Shown here: in pieces, positions 51,806 through 60,251 of the stretch | How positions within the stretch are numbered: the first letter of the stretch is position 1 | Layout: every line of letters starts with the position of its first letter | Assembly (NCBI GenBank): GCA_902489965.1 | Contig: CABUCA010000002.1 | Location: 1 to 60,453 of the forward strand | Direction: 5' to 3' | Source of the DNA: an uncultured Collinsella sp. | GTDB lineage: Bacteria > Actinomycetota > Coriobacteriia > Coriobacteriales > Coriobacteriaceae | Length of the DNA: 60,453 nucleotides | Notes under the pieces: model-generated | What the model was told of the DNA's origin: nothing | The model's database searches: none | What the model saw: only the letters and a program-made list of their open reading frames with translations | Position numbers and translations under genes: made by a program

Positions 51806-52645
51806 TTATGCCTCCTCGAGCTCGAGTTGGTTATCGGCGATGTCCTGGGCGGTCGCGCGGTAGAGCTCGTCGATAAAGGCGACCTTAAAGCTTGCCGGGG
51901 CATCGGCGACGGCGGCGGCACGCGTGCCGGCAACGTTGTAGACGGCGGTGCCGCAGACGGCTGCCGTAAACGGGTCGGCGGCGCAGGCGTACACGGCCAG
52001 CACGCCGCCCTGCGAGCAGCCGCAGCCGGTGATCTTGGACATGAGCGGGCTGCCGCCGTGGGACTTGGCCACGGTCGTGCCGTCGGTAATCAGGTCGACT
52101 TCGCCCGAGACGACCACGGCGCCGCCGGTGTAGCGGGCGAGCGCCACGGCGGCATCGCGGGCGGCGTCGACCGTGTCGGTGGTATCGACGCCGCGTACGC
52201 GGCTCAGATCGGCCGCCTCGCCCTCAAGACCCCACAGGCCGGCGAGCGCAATGATCTCGGAGGCATTGCCGCGCACGATGGCGGGCTTGTACTGCTTGAG
52301 CTCGTTTACCAGCTGGGTGCGCAGGCTACCGATGCCCAGGCCCACCGGATCGAGCACCCAGGGCTTGCCGGCGTCGTGTGCCGCCTTGGCCGCTCGGGGA
52401 ATCGTCTGCTCGTAGATGGGGAAGAGCGTGCCCATGTTGAGATAGATGGCGCCGCCGCCGGCAACGAGTGCCTCGCCTTCGTCGGGCAGATAGACCATGG
52501 CGGCCGATCCGCCCACGGCGAGCTGTGCGTTGGCGACAAAGTCGATCGTCACCGTGTTGGTGATGGAGCCGGCCATCGGATTGGTGGCGCGAATCTCCTC
52601 CACGGCCTTGACCATATGCTGCTTAAGCTGTTCCGAATCAATCAC
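51806..52645 (-). CDS. thiM: Hydroxyethylthiazole kinase
   Basis: A 279-residue ribokinase-like enzyme phosphorylating 4-methyl-5-hydroxyethylthiazole for thiamine salvage. Motifs are ITNTVTIDFVANAQLAVGG, VLDPVGLG, RGNASEI, VVVSGEVDLITDG and the anion hole region MSKITGCGCSQGG with the catalytic Cys in GCGCS. The start is GTG 52645, 8 nt after AAGGAGG, and directly downstream of the riboswitch terminator. A longer frame (52759) begins inside the riboswitch and is rejected. Confidence 0.94.
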   Translation of the reverse strand: MIDSEQLKQHMVKAVEEIRATNPMAGSITNTVTIDFVANAQLAVGGSAAMVYLPDEGEALVAGGGAIYLNMGTLFPIYEQTIPRAAKAAHDAGKPWVLDPVGLGIGSLRTQLVNELKQYKPAIVRGNASEIIALAGLWGLEGEAADLSRVRGVDTTDTVDAARDAAVALARYTGGAVVVSGEVDLITDGTTVAKSHGGSPLMSKITGCGCSQGGVLAVYACAADPFTAAVCGTAVYNVAGTRAAAVADAPASFKVAFIDELYRATAQDIADNQLELEEA

Positions 52646-52667
52646 TGCACATGCCTCCTTGGCATAG

Positions 52668-52698
52668 AAAAGGGGCGCTGTGCATAGACAGCGCCCCT
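52668..52698 (-). terminator. Riboswitch-controlled terminator
   Basis: AGGGGCGCTGT pairs with ACAGCGCCCCT around a short loop, followed on the minus strand by TTTT. It lies between the TPP aptamer and thiM, so ligand binding should permit this hairpin and stop transcription. Confidence 0.8.
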
Positions 52699-52711
52699 GT
52701 AAAGGCGGCAT

Positions 52712-52798
52712 GCTCCCTACGCCAGCATTAACTGACAGGTTCAAAGGATTGGGCCCCATGCCCTCTCAGCCTTGTGGTTTGCACCGCCGGCACTCCCG
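52712..52798 (-). promoter_or_regulatory. TPP (thiamine pyrophosphate) riboswitch
   Basis: The minus strand carries the conserved CTGAGA element followed by the CCTTTGAACCTG and GTTAATGCTGGCG segments and GGGAG at the edges, together forming the TPP aptamer. It is placed in the leader of thiM. Confidence 0.93.
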
Positions 52799-52828
52799 CA
52801 TCGAATCTGTTGTTCCCTATACTAGCGC

Positions 52829-52930
52829 ACCTGCCAAAAAGGGACAGGTTTATTTTGGCAGGTAACAACTGGGACTTTGCGTTTTCCCAGATGAAACCTG
52901 CCGAAATAAACCTGTCCCTTTTTGGCAGGT
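52829..52930. repeat. Head-to-head pair of AGGGACAGG repeats (BIME-like)
   Basis: Two 35-bp units at 52829-52863 and 52896-52930 are reverse complements with a single mismatch. Each is itself palindromic at the ends (ACCTGCC...GGCAGGT) around AGGGACAGG. The right unit ends 3 bp before the TACAAT -10 box of the HAD gene. Confidence 0.82.
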
Positions 52931-52933
52931 CGG

Positions 52934-52939
52934 TACAAT
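52934..52939 (+). promoter_or_regulatory. TACAAT -10 box of the HAD gene
   Basis: GGTACAATAG lies 31 nt before the start codon, directly after the repeat unit. A ribosome site GAGGGGG lies between. No -35 of consensus; the repeat occupies that position. Confidence 0.5.
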
Positions 52940-52970
52940 AGATGGGATTAAGAATGACCGAGGGGGCCTT

Positions 52971-53879
52971 ATGATTAAACTTGTGCTGACCGATATGGAC
53001 GATACGCTGATTCCGGCTGGGCATGACGGCGCCAGCGACTACGCCATCGAGGGCATTCATGCCATGCAGGCGGCGGGTCTGCACTTTGGACCGGTTTCGG
53101 GCCGCCAGCCGTCCGCGATGGGCTGGATGTTCCGCAATTGCGCCGAGTGCTTTTCGACCGGCGCGTTCTGCAACGGCCAGGTAATGTTTGTCGACGGTCA
53201 GGCGGTCGCTTCGCGCGCGACCGACAATGCCGCCCTTATGCGCTTGGCTGACTATTTGGAACAGGAGACCGATGATACGTACCTGAAGGTCTACAGCCTG
53301 GGTGATGACTTTTGGGGTAACGATGCCTATTGCGTGACGAGCGACCCCGAGCGCGTGCGCCGCGCCATGGAGTCGGGCGGTAATACGTGGCTCAAAGGCG
53401 AAGAGGCCCCGTGCCGTCCTGTTGTCGATGATGCCCCGGTGTTTAAGGCGAATATTTGGAGTGCCCGCTCGCGCGAAGAGCTCGTGGAGCTACGCGAGCG
53501 CGTTGCCGCCGAGGTGCCGGAGCTCTCGCTTGTGTTTCCAAACAATCGTGTGCGCCTGTTCGATATTCTCCCGGCCGGTTGGGACAAGGGCTGCGCCGCC
53601 CTGGAGCTGGCGCGTGCCCTGGGTCTGACGCCCGACGAGGTGGCCGTGTTCGGTGATTCCGATAACGATCTGCCCATGATCGATGCCGTTCCCAACTCCG
53701 TTGCAGTCGCCAATGCCAACGAGGCTGTTACGGCTGCCGCGCGCTGGCATATCGGCGCTGCGGCAGACGATGCGGTTGCCGGGGCTCTGCATCAGATTGC
53801 CGACTGCGCCGCGACGGGGGAGATGCCGCCGTTTATGCGTCAGATGGATGCGACGGGTTTCGACGTCACGAACGTCTAG
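52971..53879 (+). CDS. HAD hydrolase, Cof-type IIB subfamily
   Basis: A 302-residue HAD phosphatase with motif I DMDDT (residues 8-12), motif II in GPVSGRQP, motif III lysine WDKGCA and motif IV GDSDNDLPMI. The long insert between motifs II and III is the IIB cap. Such enzymes act on sugar phosphates or flavin precursors; the substrate is unknown. LysR starts 10 bp downstream, so they may share a transcript. Confidence 0.9.
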   Translation: MIKLVLTDMDDTLIPAGHDGASDYAIEGIHAMQAAGLHFGPVSGRQPSAMGWMFRNCAECFSTGAFCNGQVMFVDGQAVASRATDNAALMRLADYLEQETDDTYLKVYSLGDDFWGNDAYCVTSDPERVRRAMESGGNTWLKGEEAPCRPVVDDAPVFKANIWSARSREELVELRERVAAEVPELSLVFPNNRVRLFDILPAGWDKGCAALELARALGLTPDEVAVFGDSDNDLPMIDAVPNSVAVANANEAVTAAARWHIGAAADDAVAGALHQIADCAATGEMPPFMRQMDATGFDVTNV

Positions 53880-53889
53880 GGAGAAAGCT

Positions 53890-54786
53890 ATGAAGCTTCA
53901 GCAGCTCAGGTATGTCGTCAAAGTTGCCGAATGCGGCAGCATCACCGAGGCCTCGCGCCGGCTCTTTGTGTCGCAGCCTTCGATTACCGCATCGATTCGC
54001 GATCTCGAAAACGAGATGGGCGTGCACATCTTTGAGCGCACCAACAAGGGCGTCATTGTGTCCGAGGAAGGCGAGACCTTCTTGGGCTACGCGCGACAGG
54101 TGCTTGACCAGGCCGATCTGCTCGAAGGTAAGTACAAGGGAGAGTCCGAGCAGGTGCCGCACTTTAGTGTGAGCTGCCAGCATTATTCCTTTGCCGTCAA
54201 CGCGTTTGTCGATGTGATCCGTGAGTTCGATGCCGCGCGCTACGACTTTACCCTGCGCGAGGAGCAGACTCACGAGATTATCGAGGACGTCGCGCATATG
54301 AAAAGCGAACTCGGCATCTTGTACTTGTCCGAGCACAATCGCGAGGTCATCGAGCGCATGCTGGCGGCCAACGAGCTCGTGTTCGAAGGGCTCTTCTGCG
54401 CCACGCCGCACGTTTTTGTGTGCGCCGACCATCCGCTGGCGGGCCGCTCCAGCGTGACGCTCGAGGACTTGGAAGACTACCCGTTTTTGTCCTATGAGCA
54501 GGGCAGCTATAACTCGTTCTACTATTCTGAGGAGCTGACCTCGACCTTTGAGCGCCGCAAGAATATCCGCGTGCGTGACCGTGCGACGTTGTTCAACCTG
54601 GTCATGGGCCTCAACGGCTACACGGTATGCTCAGGCGTGATCAGTCACGAGCTCAACGGGCCCGGCATCATCTCGATTCCGCTCGATGTAGACGAGTACA
54701 TGGAGATCGGCATCATCACGCGTAAGAACACGACGCTTACGCGCTACGGCCAAGCCTATATCGACGTGATTCGTCAGCACATATAG
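53890..54786 (+). CDS. LysR family transcriptional regulator
   Basis: A 298-residue LysR. DNA-binding winged helix MKLQQLRYVVKVAECGSITEASRRLFVSQPSITASIRDLENEMG and an effector domain. ATG 53890 has GGGAGAAAG upstream; the frame's longer ORF starts at 53683 inside the HAD gene and is not used. The MetE-like gene follows after 155 bp containing a GATATAG palindrome, so it likely regulates that gene. Confidence 0.9.
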   Translation: MKLQQLRYVVKVAECGSITEASRRLFVSQPSITASIRDLENEMGVHIFERTNKGVIVSEEGETFLGYARQVLDQADLLEGKYKGESEQVPHFSVSCQHYSFAVNAFVDVIREFDAARYDFTLREEQTHEIIEDVAHMKSELGILYLSEHNREVIERMLAANELVFEGLFCATPHVFVCADHPLAGRSSVTLEDLEDYPFLSYEQGSYNSFYYSEELTSTFERRKNIRVRDRATLFNLVMGLNGYTVCSGVISHELNGPGIISIPLDVDEYMEIGIITRKNTTLTRYGQAYIDVIRQHI

Positions 54787-54833
54787 ACTGCTGCATTCTG
54801 CACGGGCCAAATCTCTTTATGGCAGTCCAAACT

Positions 54834-54854
54834 GATATAGGAAGCATCTATATC
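54834..54854. promoter_or_regulatory. GATATAG-N7-CTATATC operator
   Basis: A perfect 7-bp inverted repeat with AAACT beside each half site. LysR regulators bind such dyads (T-N11-A type); it lies between the LysR stop and the MetE-like gene. Confidence 0.55.
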
Positions 54855-54941
54855 AAACTGTTATAAACGTATATTTTGCGATGGCCATATGAGCGCTCAT
54901 ACTCTGTTCCAGTGAAGCAACCAATGCAAAGGGAGATATCT

Positions 54942-56075
54942 ATGAGTGCTTTAACCACGCTGAATGCGCCGTTTCGCGCCGATATCGTCGGCAGCTTTCT
55001 TCGTCCACAGGCCGTAAAGGACGCCCGTGCCGCCTATGCTGCGGGCACACTCGACACCGCCGGCCTTAAGGCCGTCGAGGATGAGGCCATTCGCGACCTG
55101 GTGGACAAGCAAAAGTCCGCTGGCCTGCAGGTGATTACCGATGGCGAGTTTCGCCGCAGTTACTGGCACCTCGACTTTATGTGGGGGCTCAACGGCATTG
55201 AACGCCGTACCTCGCGTACGGGCTATATGTTCCACGACGAGGAGACCACAGCCGACACCGCCGTGGTAACCGGCCCCATTAGCGGCGAGAACCATCCGTT
55301 CGTCGAGCACTTTAAATTTGTCAAGGTGCTCGAGGGGGAGGGCCAGGTCGCGCGGCAAACCATTCCGGCGCCGATCCAGACGTTCTCCGAAGTCACGCTC
55401 GACCGCTGCGACGGCCAGCAGGAGAGCCTGCGCGCTGTCTATAAGACCGATGAGGAACTTGCCGACGCCATCGCAGCCGCTTATCGCACGGTGATCGCCG
55501 ACCTGTACGCAGCAGGCTGCCGCAACATCCAGTTTGATGACTGCACCTGGGGCATCTACTGCGACACCGATTTTGTCGCCAAAACCGGCATGAGCCCGGT
55601 CGACCTGCAAAAGGTAAGCGAGCTGGGCGTGGCGCTCAACAATGCCGCCATCGCGGACAAGCCCGACGATCTGGTCATCAACACGCATGTGTGCCGCGGC
55701 AACTACCACTCCACCTATGCCTTCGAGGGCGGCTATGACCCCATCGCGCCGTACCTGTTCGCAAACGAGGATGTCGATGCATTTTACCTGGAGTTCGATA
55801 CGCCGCGCGCCGGCGGTTTTGAGCCGCTCAAGTACGTTGCCCCGGGCAAGAAGGTCGTGCTGGGCTTGGTAACCACCAAGGCGGCAGAGCTCGAGAACGA
55901 GGATGTTATCGTCGAGCGCATCCGTGAAGCCGCAAAGTACGTGCCGCTCGAGAACCTGTATCTGTCGCCTCAGTGCGGCTTTGCCAGCTGCGAGATTGGC
56001 AACAAGCTGACCGAGGATGAGCAATGGGCAAAGATCGCGCTGGTCAAGCGCATTGCCGAGCGCGTTTGGAAATAG
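54942..56075 (+). CDS. YxjG/YxjH-type MetE C-terminal-like methyltransferase
   Basis: A 377-residue protein of the cobalamin-independent methionine synthase family, single-domain type. It matches the C-terminal half of MetE: ADIVGSFLRP, VITDGEFRRSYWHLDFM, GCRNIQFDDCTWG, INTHVCRGNYHS and LSPQCGFAS (zinc-ligand His/Cys). The YxjG/H family is thought to transfer methyl groups in methionine metabolism, but its donor and acceptor are uncertain. AGGGAG precedes the ATG 54942. Confidence 0.87.
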   Translation: MSALTTLNAPFRADIVGSFLRPQAVKDARAAYAAGTLDTAGLKAVEDEAIRDLVDKQKSAGLQVITDGEFRRSYWHLDFMWGLNGIERRTSRTGYMFHDEETTADTAVVTGPISGENHPFVEHFKFVKVLEGEGQVARQTIPAPIQTFSEVTLDRCDGQQESLRAVYKTDEELADAIAAAYRTVIADLYAAGCRNIQFDDCTWGIYCDTDFVAKTGMSPVDLQKVSELGVALNNAAIADKPDDLVINTHVCRGNYHSTYAFEGGYDPIAPYLFANEDVDAFYLEFDTPRAGGFEPLKYVAPGKKVVLGLVTTKAAELENEDVIVERIREAAKYVPLENLYLSPQCGFASCEIGNKLTEDEQWAKIALVKRIAERVWK

Positions 56076-56122
56076 CGCTAGTGTTTGCAGGTGGCGGCGC
56101 GTGCGAGGCATAGTGTATCGCG

Positions 56123-56128
56123 TACAAT
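56123..56128 (+). promoter_or_regulatory. TACAAT -10 box before the uracil permease
   Basis: CGTACAATGG lies 69 nt before the start codon, with GAAAGGA as ribosome site. No clear -35. Confidence 0.42.
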
Positions 56129-56197
56129 GGTTCGGATCGTATCGTTCAGGCAGGTTATCCGATATGCCTGATCGCCCTTCCATTCGAAAGGACATCC

Positions 56198-57532
56198 ATG
56201 TCCCAGTCCTCGACGCCCGCCGTCAGCGATGCCATCTACGACGCATCGTCGCTCGGCCGCCCGCGCATGTTTCTGCTCGGCCTACAGCACCTGTTTGCCA
56301 TGTTTGGCGCCACCGTGCTGGTGCCCGTGCTCACCGGCCTCTCGGTATCGGCAACGCTTTTGTTTGCCGGCTTGGGCACGCTGCTGTTCCACTTCCTGTC
56401 GCGCGGTAAGGTGCCGGCATTTTTGGGCTCATCGTTTGCCTTTATTGCCGGTTATGCCGCAATCGCGCCCAACGGCGAGACCGAGCTTTTGCCCTACGCC
56501 TGCCTGGGCGTAGCTTGTGCCGGTCTGCTCTATCCGGTGCTGGCGGCGCTCTTCCGCGCGTTTGGCGCCAAGCGTGTCATGCGTTTCTTTCCGCCGGTGG
56601 TGACTGGCCCCATCGTCATTTCCATCGGCTTGATCCTGGCAAGTTCCGCTATTGCTAACTGCCAGACCAACTGGCTTGTGGCTGTCATTGGCGTTGCCGT
56701 TATCGTCATCTGCAACATCTGGGGCCGTGGCATGGTCAAGATCGTGCCGATTTTGCTGGGCGTTGTGGTGAGCTATGCCGTTGCGGCTGCGCTCGGCGAG
56801 GTTGATTTCTCGGGCGTTGCCGCCGCTCCGTGGGTCGGTCTGCCCATCGTGTGGGACAACACCGTGTTTGCACTCTTTGGGCCGCAGTTCGATAGCGGTC
56901 TTGCCACGACGGCCATCATCACCATCATGCCGCTGGCCTTCGCGACCATGATCGAGCATATCGGCGATATCTCTGCTATCGGTTCGACTTGCGAGTGCAA
57001 CTACATTGCCGATCCCGGTCTGCATCGCACGCTGCTCGGCGACGGCCTTGCCACGATTCTGGCTTCGCTCTTTGGCGCTCCGGCCAACACTACGTATGGT
57101 GAGAACACCGGCGTGCTCGCCCTGACGCGCGTGTTCGACCCGCGCGTAATTCGAATTGCCGCGTGTTGCGCCATCGTGCTTTCGTTCTGCCCCAAGTTCG
57201 CGGCTGTCATTGCGGCCATGCCGGCGTGTGTGATCGGCGGTGTGTCGCTCGTGCTCTATGGCATGATCAGCGCTGTGGGCGTCCGCAACCTCATCGAGAA
57301 CCAGGTCGATTTCCAGAACAACCGCAACGTGCTGGTTGCCGCGCTGGTGCTCGTGCTTTCGCTCGGCATCGCGTACAGCACCGCCGGCGCCATCGTGTTG
57401 GAGCCCGGCGGCGTGACGATTTCGCTGTCCGGCATTGCCGTGGGCTCACTGGTGGGCATTGTGCTCAACGCCATCCTGCCGGGTAACGACTTTGAGTTTG
57501 ATGTCTCCGAGCTTGAGGAGGCTGCTGAGTAG
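56198..57532 (+). CDS. uraA: Uracil permease (NCS2/UraA family)
   Basis: A 444-residue transporter of the nucleobase-ascorbate family with about 12-14 TM segments. Hallmarks are GLQHLFAMFGATVLVPVLTG, FLGSSFAFI, IATIGDISAIG-type segment EHIGDISAIG, the substrate motif NTTYGENTGVLALTRV and C-terminal SFCPKFAAVIAAMPACVIGG. It imports uracil by proton symport. Start ATG 56198 with GAAAGGA upstream. Confidence 0.92.
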   Translation: MSQSSTPAVSDAIYDASSLGRPRMFLLGLQHLFAMFGATVLVPVLTGLSVSATLLFAGLGTLLFHFLSRGKVPAFLGSSFAFIAGYAAIAPNGETELLPYACLGVACAGLLYPVLAALFRAFGAKRVMRFFPPVVTGPIVISIGLILASSAIANCQTNWLVAVIGVAVIVICNIWGRGMVKIVPILLGVVVSYAVAAALGEVDFSGVAAAPWVGLPIVWDNTVFALFGPQFDSGLATTAIITIMPLAFATMIEHIGDISAIGSTCECNYIADPGLHRTLLGDGLATILASLFGAPANTTYGENTGVLALTRVFDPRVIRIAACCAIVLSFCPKFAAVIAAMPACVIGGVSLVLYGMISAVGVRNLIENQVDFQNNRNVLVAALVLVLSLGIAYSTAGAIVLEPGGVTISLSGIAVGSLVGIVLNAILPGNDFEFDVSELEEAAE

Positions 57533-57557
57533 CAGCTGCGTTCAGCTAAAACAAGAT

Positions 57558-57595
57558 ATGGTGCCCATGCGTATATGCGTGTGGGCACCATTTTT
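57558..57595. terminator. Terminator after uraA
   Basis: ATGGTGCCCA pairs with TGGGCACCAT followed by TTTT on the plus strand. It also covers the last bases of the convergent esterase gene. Confidence 0.85.
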
Positions 57596-58259
57596 AATGT
57601 GTCAGTATCCAGTGGATGCCGCGGGCCATGCGTAAGTCGGTTTGGGCAAAGTGATTGCCGGGGTTGAGCTCCAGCGTTGTTGGAATGCCGCGCTCGACGA
57701 GCAACGCTTCCATCGCGCGTGTGTCGTCGAGTACATGCCGCATCATGCGGTTGGGCGTCTTGGTTTCCTTTTTGCCGAGTGACAGGTAGACGGCTTGCGG
57801 GCTGCCGGCAAAAGGGGCCGTGCTGGCACGGTCGACAAAGTCGGGAAACCATAGCGACCCCGATGCGCTCGCGGCGCGGTCAAAGGCGTCGGTTTGCCAG
57901 AGGGACCAGAGTGCGAAGAGGCCCGCGAGCGAGTAGCCGGCAATGCCGCGCCAGGTGGGCGGCTGAGGAAGCGACGACTCGACCTGGGGGATTATCTGAT
58001 TCAGCAGCTCATCAAGAAAATCGGCAGCTTGGCCGCCGAAAGGCTCGGCATCGCGTACGGTCCCGTCGCATGCCCAGGGGCTCAGCTCGCGATTCCAATC
58101 GAGCCCGCCAATGGTGACGAGGGCGAATGGCGGACAGTCGAGCTCTCGGCAACACTTATAAACCTCGCTGCCGTCGCCCACGACCACAGGAAGGTAGATG
58201 ACAGGCGCGCTTTCCGTATGATTCGAATAAACGGTTATCTGCTTTTGATGCGCTTCCAT
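57594..58259 (-). CDS. Alpha/beta hydrolase, putative siderophore- or carboxylesterase
   Basis: A 221-residue esterase-D-like hydrolase. The nucleophile is Ser in GYSLAGLFALW (GxSxG), a later SGSLWFPDF is the family's second motif, and His near ELNPGNHFAQTD completes the triad. It matches the putative esterase family used for ferric siderophore or polysaccharide esters. No signal peptide. Start ATG 58259 is taken because family sequence begins there. Confidence 0.83.
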   Translation of the reverse strand: MEAHQKQITVYSNHTESAPVIYLPVVVGDGSEVYKCCRELDCPPFALVTIGGLDWNRELSPWACDGTVRDAEPFGGQAADFLDELLNQIIPQVESSLPQPPTWRGIAGYSLAGLFALWSLWQTDAFDRAASASGSLWFPDFVDRASTAPFAGSPQAVYLSLGKKETKTPNRMMRHVLDDTRAMEALLVERGIPTTLELNPGNHFAQTDLRMARGIHWILTH

Positions 58260-58371
58260 GACGGGCTTCTCTCAGTGTTGTGATATCGGCAGCCCCAATT
58301 GTCGCACGCCAGCGTATGCCGGTTGGGCTAGACCAAAGACAATCTCGTGCATCCCCTGCGGACGCATATGG

Positions 58372-58409
58372 AAAACGCCACCGCCGGAGGGGAGCTCGGC
58401 GGTGGCGTT
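58372..58409 (-). terminator. Terminator after the surface protein gene
   Basis: On the minus strand AACGCCACCGCC pairs with GGCGGTGGCGTT, followed by TT. It lies 57 bp past the surface protein stop. Confidence 0.82.
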
Positions 58410-58466
58410 GTTAAACGGTGCTGGGGCTCGGGGCCTTCGCGGGAGCTGCCATGTGCGCAGAGGCGT

Positions 58467-60251
58467 CTAAGAACGCTTACGGCTCGCCATGGTGCCTGCG
58501 GCGATAGCGGCTGTTCCCGCAAGGACGGTTGCCACGATGGCCGCACCCGAGGTGTCGCCGGTTGCCGCGAGCACGCCGGTAGTCTTGGCTTTCGTGGTTG
58601 AAGCCGCAACGGCCTTGGTCGGCTTTGAGCCCTCAGGCTTGGGGTTCTGCTTGGACTCCGCGGGCTTGCTTTCTGCGGGCTTGGTCTCGTCGGGCTTGGG
58701 GTCTTCCGGCTTGGCTACCTCGGGAGGTGCGATGGTCGTACTTTTGGCGACTGCTTTGATATAGAGGGAGTCGACCGTGGCGTCGCCCGTGCCGATGGCT
58801 TGGCCTGCCTCGTAGATGCCGTCACGGAGCTTGCGATAGTCAATGATCTTGCCGCCTTCGGGCGTCTGGATGGCGGCGTTCTCAATCTTGATGGTGCCGA
58901 TTGTCTTGCCGTCAGCGCTCATGGCACGGGCAAAGATTGCCGCTGTATCTCCTTCGGCCGTTACCTTGCTGCGGATGATCGAGATGACTGCGGGTGTGAC
59001 GCCCTCGCTGGTCTGGGCGATGATGCCGATGTTCTCGCCTTGGGGTTCGCGCCTCGTCTCGCCATCTTGGTTTTCGCTGTAGGGGATGGGGCCGTCGCCG
59101 TTCTCGACATAGCGGGCTATGGCCTTGACAACGGAGTCGCTGATGTAGATGTGGCCGCCCTTCTCGTTGGGTCGATCGTTTCTGGTGGAGAATGCAGCCG
59201 AAACCTCGCCTTCCGCAAACGCGTCCACGGTGGAGCCGTTCTTGACGACGATGTCGTCCTGGTAGGTGAAGAGGGCGTTGGCGCCACCGTATCTGCCTTT
59301 ACTTGCACGGACCGTCACGTTTGCATGATCGAGGGTGATGCCCTTGTGGGCATAGACGCCATATTCAACACCGTTTACGTTGAGGGAGGCGTTTGTGGCT
59401 GCGAGGCTGCCCTTGGCCTCGACGGCAGCGTCTTTCTCGGAGCTTGCCTTGACCTGGCCGCCGTCCGAGATGTTGATATTGCCGCCGCTCCAAAGGGCCT
59501 CACCATCGGCTGAGCTTGCCTCGACCGTCCCGCCACCCTTGATGGTGAGGTTCTTGTCGGCTCCAATACCCTTGTCCTTGGTAGCCCTGGCGGTGACGGC
59601 TCCGCTGTCGTCAATCGTGATATTGCCGTTTGCCCTGATGCCATCCGATGCACCCGTGGCGTTGACGTTGCCCGAACCTTTGATAGCGAGATCACCTCCG
59701 GCATTGATGGCATCAAACCCAGTGCTCGTGGCGTTGACGGATCCGGCTCCGTCGATGTTGATATTACCCGTGGAGAGGATAGCGTCCTCAGTAGATGTCA
59801 CGCTGAGCGTGCCGCCCTCGTCGCCTTGGATATTGAGCTCGGCATTCTCGTTAGTGCCATGAGAAACGTTGATGCTTTCGATCCATTCGGCAGTGACGAT
59901 GTTGGTTCCCGAGTAATTCACGTTGAGCTTGCCTGCGGCCTGGATCTCGCCGCCGTTATAGTTGTTGAGCTTCAAGTCGTCGGCGCCGTCCCACGACCAG
60001 GTACCGGCCTCGTCGCTCGCCGCGGTGTTGTACTTGTTGCCGCCGACCTTGACCCATTCCGCTGCGAGCGAGACGCTCGGCATGAGCAGCGAGCTCACCG
60101 TGAGCGCGCACACGGCGCCCGCGACGATGCGGCGCGTCACGCGGCGCCAGCTGCCGTGCGCGAGTCCTATGCGATGGCGAACGTCGGGTTCGGCAACATG
60201 GGTTCCGGCGGTAGTGTCATTGCGTTTGGGGGTCGTGAACAAGGCTGCCAT
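58467..60251 (-). CDS. LAATG-anchored beta-helix surface protein
   Basis: A 594-residue exported protein. A long signal sequence (RRIVAGAVCALTVSSLLMPSVSLAAEW) is followed by many short repeats of alternating strands such as AINAGGDLAIKGSGNVNATGASDGIRANGNITIDDSG, characteristic of a right-handed parallel beta-helix of the Cthe_2159/DUF4353 carbohydrate-binding type. A Pro/Lys/Glu-rich linker leads to LAATGD, a TM segment and the RKRS tail, a sortase class E-type anchor. ATG 60251 has GGGAG upstream; the ORF is open to 60452 but not used. No sortase gene is in the window. Confidence 0.85.
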   Translation of the reverse strand: MAALFTTPKRNDTTAGTHVAEPDVRHRIGLAHGSWRRVTRRIVAGAVCALTVSSLLMPSVSLAAEWVKVGGNKYNTAASDEAGTWSWDGADDLKLNNYNGGEIQAAGKLNVNYSGTNIVTAEWIESINVSHGTNENAELNIQGDEGGTLSVTSTEDAILSTGNINIDGAGSVNATSTGFDAINAGGDLAIKGSGNVNATGASDGIRANGNITIDDSGAVTARATKDKGIGADKNLTIKGGGTVEASSADGEALWSGGNINISDGGQVKASSEKDAAVEAKGSLAATNASLNVNGVEYGVYAHKGITLDHANVTVRASKGRYGGANALFTYQDDIVVKNGSTVDAFAEGEVSAAFSTRNDRPNEKGGHIYISDSVVKAIARYVENGDGPIPYSENQDGETRREPQGENIGIIAQTSEGVTPAVISIIRSKVTAEGDTAAIFARAMSADGKTIGTIKIENAAIQTPEGGKIIDYRKLRDGIYEAGQAIGTGDATVDSLYIKAVAKSTTIAPPEVAKPEDPKPDETKPAESKPAESKQNPKPEGSKPTKAVAASTTKAKTTGVLAATGDTSGAAIVATVLAGTAAIAAGTMASRKRS

